Shown: piece after piece, positions 11,851 to 23,700 of the stretch
Layout: every line of letters begins with the position of its first letter
Position numbering within the stretch: position 1 is the stretch's first letter
From: Streblospio benedicti
Lineage: Eukaryota > Annelida > Polychaeta > Spionida > Spionidae
Direction: 5' to 3'
Assembly (NCBI GenBank): GCA_019095985.1
Contig: CM032669.1
Coordinates: 41,875,017 to 41,939,016 of the forward strand
Length of the DNA: 64,000 bases
The notes under the pieces: model-generated
Seen by the model: the letters and a program-made list of their open reading frames with translations, nothing else
Database searches by the model: none
What the model was told of the DNA's origin: nothing
Translations under genes and position numbers: made by a program

Positions 11851-12528
11851 ATTCTGTTAGTACCAGTAGCAGCAGTTAGCAGCAGTTCGTTGTTATGCCA
11901 AGAAGCCCTTATATTCGAGTTGGCTATAATAAAAATAAGTATGGAGACTTCACTACCTTGTAAAAAATATAGAAATACAATTTAGCGATATACAGTATGA
12001 ACTATGAATGTTATTCTAATCCATGTTCTATTTTTGCTGCCTATCATCTGATGTAGTCTAAATCATTCTTGTGTCGCATAAATACCTGTTGGTCCAATTT
12101 CTTATATTTTTATTTATTCTTTTAACATGTTTCGATATCAAAAGTATCCTTTTCGAATTCAAAATAGTAGTTGCAAAAATATAGTATCACATAAAACCAA
12201 ATATCAATGCAAATTCAAATGTTAACCAATCTCTATCAAAATATATCATAGGCTTGCTTTGAGACATATCTTCATCACACACAAACATATTTTCATACAC
12301 CAATCAATTACATGTACAACAATGTTATGTACACTAGGAATGTGCTTTTGAATTCAAAAATATATATACAGGGAATACGTAAGTGTATTTTGATACTCCC
12401 TGGTAATGTTATCTGAATATTATAAATTGCATTAAATGGGTGTATTAATACTGATGCACTTACAAAATGAAATATTTAATATTTTATATGAATATTTAAT
12501 TCATAAAATGTAAAAAATATTCTTTCAG

Positions 12529-12597
12529 AAGCAGACAATTTTGACAGAATGCCTGTGCTGCAAGAACTTCTCAATGATGATACAGTGGAAATAAGCT
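12529..12597 (+). CDS. Candidate last exon of the arrestin-fold gene
   Basis: A good acceptor (TATTCTTTCAG) ends at 12528. In the phase left by the exon ending at 9283 it would add 21 residues and stop at 12594. In another phase it reads ADNFDRMPVLQELLNDDTV and stops at TGA 12595-12597, which looks more like protein but needs one extra base from an unseen exon. I cannot choose; 3.2 kb of repeat-rich DNA separates it from the previous exon. Confidence 0.35.
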
Positions 12598-12599
12598 GA

Positions 12600-15107
12600 C
12601 ACCATAACACCCACCAAACGATAATACCTTGCTACAGGAATAGGAGTTGCTAAAATAACAAATGGACAATGTGCGAATGAGTACCAAGTACTTTTACCTT
12701 TACACTGAAACATTAAAAGATCTCTTCTGATAATTACATGTATTTACTTCTATATAGACTATTCAGATTTCCCATTAGCCCAATTTTTACTCTTAAGAAA
12801 AAGTGTTACCTGCAATTTTGGTAAAAACTGGTCTCAAAAACCAGACAATAAGGAAGAGTGCCGTCTGTAGGATAAATTTAGCAGCCGAAGAAAAAATATT
12901 TTGTTAAATCATTGAAATATTTCTGTTAAATGTGCATGCCCGCAACTGTAGTGTGTACCAACCAGTGTGTTCTGTGTGCAAATATGTAAATAATGGTAAT
13001 GGAGTAGCATGTGATCCACTTAGCCATGAACTGGGTTGCCGTGATCTTTTCTAATTAATAAAATATTTTTCAAAATCAAGTGAATCAGCTTAAGATACAT
13101 TGTTTTGGCATCATTATCTCTTCATTCCTACAAATAAGCACGATTTTCATGAACTTGAGTTTGTTCTTGTTAATTCTATATACATTAAATTCTGACCAAA
13201 AGTGAGTTTGGATTGGTCAGTAATGCCACAAATATGGTCAATTGGCATGAACCAGGTCAGACGTCGAATACAGCCTGATTTCCAATGAACCACTTTATTA
13301 TGGCTAATCAGTTCACAGCTAAATAGATCATATCCCAATCAAAGAATCTCGTGTTTTATCATCATGAATTTGTAAAATAAGCTTTGCAAATAAATACAAA
13401 TATGTCAATGCATTTATTCATTTTCATATTTTCTTTTTCCAATTCATTGATTAAATGGTTTCCCTATATATGTAGTTTTTTAAACAACAATAGGCCCGGT
13501 TTAACATGTAAAAATTTCTATCCAAATTACACAAATATATACATTCACTAATCACATTTTGCCAAAATTTTGTCTTGTGTATTGATGAAATACATGAAGT
13601 GATGAAGGCATGTCATTTGATTTTTTGTCAAGAACACATTAATATACAGATACAAATTATTGGGTGAGAATAAGTCCACATTAAATTATAAGCAATTAAG
13701 CAATATTCATGAAATGTAATACATACTGGTGCTTTCCAATTACGTTACAAGAGATTATAGAAAATAAAATACCAATACCCCTTTCGCATTATCGTAAAAG
13801 ATATTTCAAACAAGAATAAAATTGGACATGGTAAGGCATCGTCTATAAAATAAAGTTCATGACTAAATGGTTGTGGGTTATCTTGTACTATTGAAAATAA
13901 TGGTTTATTACAAAGTCTATTGAAAGAGGACCTATATACATACGAATATATAATGATTAATGATGTGCAATATAAGAATGACAAGTTTCCTCTTCAGTCT
14001 TGTTAAATAAATACTTATTGCATTTTCCTACAAACCTAAAGCATTTAACCGGTGTTCAGATTCACATACATACAGATGAATGGTTGAAAATGATCGTACT
14101 AATGTGCTGACAGCAAGTTCATGGACTAACATTTTCTAACTCAAAATGTACTGAATATCAAAATAAACATTAAAGGAATGATTTTCTATTTTTTTGCGGT
14201 AGCTACATGGCAAATTTCATTATTCTGATTGGTGTGCATACTGGTAATAGTGAACAAGCCTAAATTGGGGATTATCGCCTGTGAGTAAATGTCGGACTCT
14301 GGTTTCTCAAAGCAGGTTATATCTTTAAACAATTGAATCATAACAAAATGCCATTTTCATGTAAGTGTTCACTATTATGTAAACCAACCAAAATAATAAA
14401 TATTACAATGTAGCTCGGGCAAAAAAAGTAGCACAGCATTCCTAAATTTTATTTTGATATTCAATACAATTGTTAAGTTATAATAGAAAATGTTACTACA
14501 TGCTGTCAGCACATTAAGATGTGCTTATGAAGCCCAATTTTTTAACACCAGCAAAATCATGAATTTGGAAATAGCCAATAATCAATATACACGTGCATTT
14601 TCTTTCAAATTTCATTAGTTCTTTTAAAAAGTAACGTTTGTACAATAAATGATCACCAATGTAAAACTGGAAGATGTTACTTCAGTTGAATGCTCAACTG
14701 GAACTTTTGAATCGTAACTTAATACGAATTACAGGACTATTATAATAGTATGATAACAGATCAACTTTTCAAACTGGAGACAGCATAAACATTCTGAGTA
14801 CAAAGATGGCAAAGTTTCTAACATAGAATTATAATTACAATGATCACAAATGTGATATTTCCCTAAATTCAATCATCTTGTACTTTTTAGTGCCATTTTA
14901 ACCCATGAACAGTACTCACATCAATAATACTTTGATTAAAAATATAGTAAAAATAAGTTTGCACATTTTTTGAATTTCCACCTCGACCAACCATTAGGTC
15001 ATTGCAGGAGGTACATTATATGAACCCCCAGTTTAGGAAGCTATGAAAATTATGAAAGTTCCTATAGGGTAGACAAGGGTCTTCTACACACTAAGGACAG
15101 AGGAAGG
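12600..15107. other. Convergent intergenic region
   Basis: Between the presumed end of the arrestin-fold gene (+) and the PDAP1 stop codon (-). AT-rich, with one inverted-repeat element at 14098-14520. The 3' UTRs of both genes must lie here, but I cannot mark their ends. Nothing else recognised. Confidence 0.5.
14098..14520. mobile_element. MITE with arms of about 85 bp
   Basis: The left end TAATGTGCTGACAGCA and, about 55 bp in, GAATATCAAAATAAA recur as reverse complements at 14440-14518 (TTTTGATATTC, TGCTGTCAGCACATTA). The arms are similar but diverged and contain AACATTTTCTA in both. The 250 bp between them show no ORF. Target duplication not clear. Confidence 0.55.
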
Positions 15108-18100
15108 CTATTTCTTTCCACTTTTCTTCTCCAGCAATTTCGCTTCTGCTTGCCTCTTTTTTTCATCTGCGGCTATAATCATAAAATCATTTTCAGCAAT
15201 GAGGATACCAATAACTGCACGGATACCAAACATTATTAAATTGTAAATACGATCTCAAAATTAATGATTTAGCAACAGCAATAAACAAGATTAGAATGAT
15301 ATCAAAGATGTAGTTTCTGATTCTGAAATCATAAAAAACCCACAAACCTTCTTTTTCTGCAGCCTTTTTTGCAGCGGCTTCCTCTCGTTGTTTACGTATT
15401 AAGGCTAGCCTAGCAAGATCAGATTGTGCCTCCTCCGTTTTCCCAGCCAAATGAGCTTTCATGTAATTAGCCTTGGCCTGCTGCTTTTGGAGCTCCTCCC
15501 TACACAAATAATGTCAACAATTAGGTCACCATGGTGCTGCTTCTCTTCCTAAAATTAAACAGTTTTCTTCTTTTTTGAGGCCAGAAATAAATCCTAATCC
15601 AGAGGATGTGCCTGCAGCCTTTACTTATAATTCAGTTGAACTATGTCGAAATTACTATGACCTAAAGTGAACATTTTACAAAATACTTTTCAAAGCAAAT
15701 TCTTTGAACTTTAACGGTTGAAACATTAAATTAAGTAAGAATATTATTTACTTTTGCTTCCTGGTTAATTGAGCCCTGCCATCTCCTGTTTCTAGATCAG
15801 TCACTTTTTTCGTCTTTTGCGCAACATGGTTGGGGTTCTCAATTTCTATCAAATGTGATATGCCTTTTGCCTTTGGTTCTCCCTCCTCCTGTAGATTACA
15901 AAGATGCTTAATTCTGGATTTTATTATTTGTTGTGTAGTATTTTACTACTAATAAAAAATATTTGTTTTCAGTAACATTTTGTTGCGAGATTTTTAGTGA
16001 GAGAACAATATTCAATTTCTCTCATACTTATCATAAGCTTTGACATGGCCACTGCCCATATACCCAAATACACATAGAAAATGAATAATAATACAGGGAC
16101 ACATGAAGTAAGAATAAAAATCTGAATAATTGTATATATATATTGCTTGACAGAAAAGTGAGAATAGAATAGAATAAAAATCGTAAATGACCAACTTGCA
16201 AAGTTATGCCATATGATGACATGTAACAAACAAAAAGATGTATTACTATTCATATAAAGGCAAGGGAAGACTAGAATTGACTTGGGATGCAGTCATGCAG
16301 AAAGATAGAATACGTCTAGGATTGGGTCTAAAAGATCCCAATGACCAAAAGACTTAGATCGGTTGGTTAAGATGTAGACTGGGCAGCCAGGACACATTCA
16401 GAATGAGGAATAATTAAGGCCTGCAAATTTAAGATTTGATTGATTGACAATTCCATGAAAATTGTACGTTACCTCTTCAGACTCTGATTCTGAGTCAGTT
16501 GGAGGAAGTTCTCCGGGCGCTCCTCTCCTCGCACTACGAGCTGCAGCACCAGCGCCCTCATCGTCCTCATCTTCATCTTCGCTACTCTCAATGCCTTGCT
16601 GTTTCTGTAACATACATTAAACGTCAAATGCAAATTCCAAGGCCTAGTCATATTGATTACTTGCTAATTGGTGTGGTTATCTGACATAAACTATTACAGC
16701 AATGTACAGTATAGGTATGTTTATCCGGACAACTCTTGAAATGGATAAGTGATCCAGTTTTTCGGGAGTCCAGATACCATAGTTGTCACCAAACACTATT
16801 TTGATAGGCATGGTATGGGCGAAAAAATATGTGCATCTTATGTCTTTTGGCATATTTAGGCATTTACCATAAATTGTTTTAAAATTGATGTACATTCAAA
16901 CATATTACTCAATTAATTTACAAGAGCTGAGCCTAAACAATAACACGTTTTAAAGTTTCAACTATCCCAGCACATGGCAGTTTAGTGTGGAATTGTGGAT
17001 GATGTTGGTTTGAGACTCAAGTCTAGTCTCGATCATTCGGATTAAACACAGCTGACTTAGATGATGAATAGAAAGGGATTTTTTTTTCACACCATGGAAA
17101 AAGAGACATGTTATAGTCCATTAATATACACGGGACCTGGGCAGGAGATCTGCAGGAAGCCGGATAATCGGAACTTTACTGTAAATAGGTTTCGATCATG
17201 GACCCTAGCATCATTAGATGGGGGTTTACTACCATTTTAATACTATATTTCTTATACACAAACAGTTCTATAATGTATAAACACATACTCTCCACTCTTT
17301 TTCTTTTCTTTCCTTTTCCTCTCTTGCTTTAATTTCATTTGGATCTGTGAAATGGCGATGACCACCCTTGTAGTTCTTCTTGCGACCTATAGAAAATGAA
17401 CATGTCATTATTCTCGTGACGATAACAAAAATAGTATGTTAAATTTGACTCTGCGTGATAACTGTCTGTATAAAAATGAAAGTTTGACTTGTTTGGACCA
17501 AATTTTTGTCATATCTTAAACAAGCCAAATCATAACATGATTATAATGATTATGTCACATGAAGTCTTATGAATGCACAAGTCAAACTTGTAACAAAATG
17601 TTGTGGGGCCAATAATTTTTTCAAAACTTGCAGAGAAAATGTTCAGAGCCTAGGTGACTTGAGATTGAGCACTTTGTATTTACTGGCTGTACTGCAGGCA
17701 CTGAATTGTAGTGTCAAATAGCAGTGCCAAAAGGATTATACATATATAGTAACTTTGAGACAGGGTATTTTCGGACCAAGTAACTTCTGCCCAAAATGGT
17801 AATTTCGGCCAAGGTTTAGCAGGTCAGTTGGCATGGTGATAAAAATTCCCACTTTACTAGTATTTTCAAGCTTTTCTATTTACTGCAAGAATAAATTTTA
17901 CATTGAATACATAGGTAGTGAGACCTCTCCCCGAGGATAGCAAGCACTGCCAGTGTGCTGTTCTAGTAATGAGGTTCTGGTCAGTATCCTGTAAGGCATA
18001 CAGGCAGCTGCATACAGGGCTGACATGCACGCAAGGAACCTGTAAATGACGTCACGGTAGGCTGGTCAACCAGTGGGTGGGATAGCCGAGGCTATGCCTG

Positions 18101-20587
18101 CGTGAATAAGATTCTAGCATGTCCTACCCTGCTCATGGATATCCTGCACAGAGAAGAGTAACCAGAAGATACATTAATAAGGGTCCTCTAATGAAGGAGA
18201 GGGGTTGTCTGCCCTAAACTGCTCAGCACGGTGACTAGGCTGGAAATACTGCTAGTCGGCTGGAAGGTCATGATACTGTTGTGTACCATACCTAACTACT
18301 ATACAAGCCTATGAAGCAACAGAAGCAGTGAAAGCCATAATCCTAACTGGTGCAATGGCATTAATACAGAGACCTATTCTAGAGAACTCTTCAAGATAGC
18401 CATGCACCAGTGCCTAAATTGGAAGGCATTGATGTCATATTCTCCTCCAGTTTTCACTTTCCAAGTTTCTCCACTTATACGGGACTAAGTTGGTCAATGG
18501 AAACGTAACCCACATAAAAATGTATGCTATGAATCCTGTATTCTCCATCAGATGTTATGATCTCTGACGACATCTGCAAAGAATGCAAGAATTAAGACAT
18601 TTCCATGTACATACACACAAGAGCAGATAAAACGGACGAGACACACAACAATACTGCTCACCAGGCGAAGCCAGTGGTGGATTTGGCAACATCTGGAGCA
18701 CCCATCTGTCTTTAAACACGTACTACCTGAAGGTGCAATAGAATGTGCCAGTCAAATGATATCGAGGGCCAACCCGAACAGACAAAGAGGCAATCCATTT
18801 GTTCATTCCTTTGCAGTAAAGTACTAAGTCTCTCTATTGTGACATGGGAGAAAATCAGCAAACAAAATTCGAGCTACGTCCACCAGTCAAAAAACGGAAT
18901 ATGTGACTAGCTAAGATGCTGAAAAGGATTACAATATCCAAATCACACCGCCTCTCAGGTCACAGAATAGTTTCAGAACTTATTGATGATGTCATGCTTG
19001 AGAGTGGGTGGCAAATTCTCCAACAATCACCCTCTTAGGTAACAGAATGGTTTGAACGTTGTTGTCCAGCTTGGAGAGAATGTCATTATGACTCATAGCT
19101 GAGAGCAGAAGCTGAGAGGGGGTGCCAGTGTCTTAACCTCCCTCTCCATCTTACACAAAACAGAATGGTTTTAAAACTGTTGTTGACCATATAGAGGGTG
19201 CCAGACAGGGTGCCACACCAGAGGAGAGGGGGGTGGTGGTGGTGGTGATGGTGGTGGTGGTGGTGTTGTTGTCCACCTACAATCACCTTCTTAGATAACA
19301 GATTGGTTTTGAAACTGTTGTCAAATAGCATATTCGTAATCTAGAGATTTTCCTTGTTAAATACATGTATCAAACTTTAGATTCCGATGAAAAATAAGCA
19401 AGATATTAATCAATTTAAAACGTTATGGCAATCAGAATGAAAAATTTCGCGGTCATGAATGTTTAGAAGCACGCTGTTGCTAGATCCATTGTCGCAATTG
19501 AAAATAACACAGTCGTAAAACTTAAAAAATATTGTTTCTAGAGATCAATACGTGTCGATTATAGCAATAATCTTAATAAATGTACAATGGATATTGATTA
19601 TAAACAGAAGGTAATGTTACTTGTCACTTATAAGTCCTGAAATATGCCAAAAATGTGTTCGATACTCATATTATCGCCAATTTCATGGTCTATCAGAGCC
19701 TTGGGTCACCACCGTGATATCCGGCCGCCCGCCTATCCGGACATCTTATCAATGTACGGAAGGGTCCGAATAAGCGGAACTGTACTGTACTACTGTCAAC
19801 GTCGACCTTTACACGTTAAGACCATCGTTTTACACATTGACTTATCTCTAGTACCAACATCTCCTGCAGGCTGACTCTGTGAACTTCAACATTCCTAAAA
19901 AGTACACTTACGAAAGTTCTCTATGATAAACCTTATATTGCAAAAATGCGTTCCATCAAGACACATCTGACGTCATTACTGACGTTAGTAATGAAAATCT
20001 TACGGCTTTTAGTCGGTGCGCATTGTACAAAAAAAGCCATGGAATATGGCTACTTTTGACATTTCTCAAAGACCACTCCATTTGATTCCATTATTAAAAT
20101 GGCATAGAACTAGATGACTTCTGGTAGTCTGACGAATAACAAGAAATTCAAATAGACCTGGACACATTTTGTTAGTATCAGAAATTCTTTTAAAACCTTC
20201 TTATCTTATAGAATATTTCGAAATATTGTGATTCGAGTGCTCAAGGAATATTTTGATGGCAATTTTGAGCTAAATTGTGTATTTTCTAAGAGATTGCGAA
20301 TCGAGCGCACCTGTTACTACGAGGAAAAGCCCATAAATCAGTGAACTTCAAACATCTCACACGCAGCTTTGCGAGTAGCTGTCATGCGACTAGAGTTATC
20401 CTAGTGCCGCCGCCCAATCATTAAATACCATATGCATGCAGTGAGTGACAGGGCCGTGATTGTGTGCGAGGGCCTAGAGTAACAGTGATGACTCAATATA
20501 TACAAGCCAATACATTTTTTTCAATTATAACACATACAGCCAATAATTATTTTACAATATTCAGACAATTATCTTACCACGAGGCAT
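15108..20587 (-). CDS. PDAP1: PDAP1, 28 kDa heat- and acid-stable phosphoprotein
   Basis: Six coding exons on the minus strand join in frame to 197 residues plus stop (594 nt): 20578-20587, 17289-17386, 16473-16604, 15752-15888, 15348-15499, 15108-15172. The start is MPRG then [18 protein letters not shown], the invariant family N-terminus. An acidic serine-rich block (about 42-80: [24 protein letters not shown]) follows, then [13 protein letters not shown], and a long charged helix rich in K, E, Q, A to the C-terminus. Human PDAP1 has 181 residues. The family is a small basic/acidic phosphoprotein first found as a PDGF-A-associated protein; its acidic serines fit casein kinase II sites. The gene is divergent from BUD31, 168 bp away. 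Introns 1 and 2 hold repeats. All donors and acceptors are GT-AG. Confidence 0.95.
16707..17181. mobile_element. Pogo/Tigger-like MITE in PDAP1 intron 2
   Basis: Ends CAGTATAGGTATGTTTATCC and (reverse) CAGTAAAGTTCCGATTATCC, flanked by TA on both sides (16705-16706 and 17182-17183). CAGT ends with a TA duplication are the Tc1/mariner-pogo pattern. 475 bp, no ORF of note. A similar lone end is at about 19728-19787. Confidence 0.6.
18945..19330. repeat. Degenerate tandem repeat with GGT microsatellite
   Basis: Four diverged units, each carrying a word like AACAGAATGGTTTTAAAACT after CACCTTCTTAG-type sequence, recur near 18957, 19032, 19150 and 19285. A (GGT)n tract lies at about 19229-19264. 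The tract reads as polyhistidine on the minus strand, which is not a gene. Confidence 0.6.
19728..19787. mobile_element. Lone end of a pogo-like element
   Basis: Reverse-strand CAGTACAGTTCCGCTTATTC resembles the right end of the 16707-17181 element (CAGTAAAGTTCCGATTATCC). Two ATCCGG words nearby fit the same family. No partner end was found within reach, so the copy is probably truncated. Confidence 0.4.
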
Positions 20588-20755
20588 CTTTAGTAATTAG
20601 AAATAATTAAAATATTCAAAATCTTGACTGAAAAAGGTGGAAAATGTGCAATTTCCGGGAATGAGGTGTGCGCAAGCGCAGTGTGCGTTGATATTTTACT
20701 TCCGGATTTCCTTTCTGTTTAGCAAATACGCATATTTTTTGTTTTATATTAAATC
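20588..20755. promoter_or_regulatory. Bidirectional promoter between PDAP1 and BUD31
   Basis: Only 168 bp separate the two start codons, and they point apart. Both 5' UTRs and both core promoters must lie in or very near this gap unless one gene has an upstream non-coding exon. It contains GC-richer patches (GCGCAAGCGCAGTGTGCG near 20671 and TTCCGG at 20700-20705, an ETS-like core) within AT-rich flanks, as expected of a housekeeping promoter. No TATA box with proper spacing is evident. Confidence 0.7.
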
Positions 20756-23700
20756 ATGCCTAAAGTACGACGAAGCAAAAAGCTCCACCAGAGGGATGGG
20801 AGCTGATAGAACCTACACTAGATGAATTGGATGCTAAAATGCGCGAGTGTGAGTATTTTATTCGGTCTGAGCGATAATGAGTGACGTCCCGATATGAAAA
20901 CCTGAAAAAACGTACTAGATGCGGTCGCCAGAGCCTCGAATACGTTAGCAGGTCGCCACACGTACATTTTAGTGCCGTGACGATCTGTTAATATATGTCG
21001 AGGCTCTGTCGACCGCATCGACAGCTTAACAAATCCCCAGTGGCCCGAAGTGGCCTTGATTTCAAATCTATCGGCCCAGGATCACCGGGCCATACTTATG
21101 TCAAGCCCTGTCTATTGTTTTGTCAAAAATTTTGTTACAATGTTACAATAATGGTAAAAGCTCTGAGAAGAGGTTTTGCTCAATCATTTTTCAAAGAAAA
21201 CAGAACTTGATGAAGGCACTGTACCTCAAGCATGGAAAGACACTCATGTTTCGCCGATTTTTAAGAAAGGCAAGAGGAGTGACAGGAACAACTACCGTAC
21301 AGTAAGTCTCACCAGCATGGTATGCAAGACCATGGAATCCATCGTGCGGGATCACATCATGCAACACATAGACCTCAACAACCTTCTCACTTCGTGTCAG
21401 CATGGCTTCGTAAGCGGTCGCTCCTGCAGCACCCAGCTACTCCAGTGTCTCGATGTGTGGACGAGGATGCTGAACGAAGGCTCTTGTCTGGATGCAATTT
21501 ACCTAGATTTTGTCAAGGCTTTTGATAGTGTGCCCCATCAAAGACTACTCAGCAAGATGAAGAGTTACGGCATCACAGGACAGTTGCTAAAGTGGGTGGA
21601 AGACTTCCTGTCCAACAGGAGGCAAAGAGTGGTGGTCAACGGCGTCAAGTCCGAGTGATCAGAGGTGCTGTCTGGGGTCCCACAGGGAAGTGTCATTGGT
21701 CCAATCCTCTTCATCATATTCATCAATGACATGCCGGAGGCAGTCCACAGTTTCATCCAGATGTTTGCTGATGACACCAAGATTTTCTCTGCCATCTCGT
21801 CTCAGGAAGATCATCATCACTTTCAGGAAGACCTGACGCGACTCCAAGTATGGGCAGAGAAGTGGCAGCTGAGATTCAATGCCAAGAAATGCAAGGAAAT
21901 ATACTTCGGAGGCAAAAACCCACTCTACGAGTACAAGGTGGGCCAAGTGACGCTAGAGACTGTGACGGAGGAGAAGGGGTTATTGTAGACCAGGATCTCA
22001 AGTTCACGCAGCACATCGAGGGACAGGTGAAAAAGCGAACAGGATCCTTGGCCTCATCAGACGAGCGTTCGAGAATGTCACCCTCGACATGTTCTACATC
22101 CTCTACAAGTCTATTGTACGGCCGCACCTTGAGTGCTGCAACGCCGTCACCTTCCCCCAGTACGAGTACCAGGTCAAGCTGCTCGAGGGCGTCCAGCGTC
22201 GAGCGAACAAGCTAGTTCATGAGATTAGGGATCTGCCATACCCGGAGAGGCTCAAGAAGTTGAGGCTGCCATCGCTCGTTTATAGGAGGAGAAGAGGAGA
22301 CCTCATCGAGGCGTACAAGTATCTCCACGGCAAATACAAGGTCCCCCCCGCTGCTGCAAGTTGACTCAAGGGAGCGCAAGACTCGCGGCCATGCATTCAC
22401 GATTTTCCATGAGCAGTGGGACATAACATGCAGGAAGCACTTCTTCTCTGTGAGAGTGGCCAAGGACTGGAACAAGTTAGACGCGGAGGTTGCCGAAGCC
22501 CCATCTGTCAATGCCTTCAAGACCAGGCTTGATGATGCATGGAAGAAACACCACTATTCAATAGATTTCTAAATTCCATTTCCCATGCTATAACATGTTA
22601 TTTTGCTATGAGCAGTAATGTCAAAAATTGTACTGAACTGTAAGAGGTCAATGACCTACGAAGGCAGAAGAGGATAACATAACATAACATTATGACCCTC
22701 ACACTATATCGTTAGATACCGGACTAATCCAGGACCAAACACTGGTTAAATAAGCCAACAGTGTATGATTGGTCGTAGAATACAGACCCCTAATGACGAT
22801 CACACTATATATTAACTCAATCATGACCAAACACTGGTTAAATAAGCTCAGAGTCTATCATTTTTCATAGAATACTGAGCCATAATTGAAGGATGACCAG
22901 CCTTGACCGATCTGGGACCTGATCCGAGACCAAGCACTGGTTAAATCAGCTCAAAACCTCACAGTACCTCTTCTGGCTATCGAGCACATAATAGTATCAT
23001 TTATCTTATGTTATTGAAAAAAGAGAAAACACCAACCAATCAAAATGCTGTGACACTCCCATGACACCATACAAAACATGGATTTTTAATAGGTCATGTC
23101 ACGGTTTGGTCCCGGGTTTCAGTAGATATGCATCATACCACATAGAAACAGAGATCGAGTTTAACATATTTTTATCATTTGGTTTCTATTTCAGCTGAAA
23201 CTGATCCACATGAAGGGAAAAGAAAAGTAGAAGCACTATGGCCAATATTCAGAATTCATCATCAGAAGTCTAGATACATATTTGATTTATTCTACAAACG
23301 GAAAGCTATTAGTAGAGGTAATAAAATCAAATAAATGACCAGTACATATTAATTAAATATCGTTTGTGAATATATTATGTAAACAGCAATTATAAAACCA
23401 ATGTAATGAATTTTATTATTTCCAGAATTGTATGAATATTGTCTGAAAGAAAATATTGCTGACAAAAATCTCATTGCAAAGTGGAAAAAGCAGGGCTACG
23501 AAAACCTCTGCTGTTTACGATGTATTCAAGCCAGAGATACAAATTTTGGTACAAATTGTATTTGTCGTGTTCCCAAAGCTAAACTTGAAGAGGTAAACTA
23601 TTTTTTTTAATTATTTTTCACTTTCTGTTTTCTAGCACATAGATTTTTTCAACATTTTGTCAAGTAGTTGCCATGTGTACTACGCTTCTTACTTCAAGAT

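Larger units (their letters stand above)
17387..20577. other. PDAP1 intron 1 (3.2 kb)
   Basis: About 17900-18940 is less AT-rich and looks like decayed coding DNA, but every frame is broken and I recognise no family. About 18945-19330 holds degenerate tandem units with a GGT microsatellite. About 19728-19787 matches one end of a pogo-like element. Nothing else is seen. Confidence 0.5.

Noticed and set aside
19086-19331. Minus-strand frame with a histidine run
   Set aside because: The histidines come from the GGT microsatellite in a degenerate tandem repeat.
20637-20825. 62-residue frame across the BUD31 start
   Set aside because: Wrong frame over the 5' UTR and exon 1; no conservation expected or seen.
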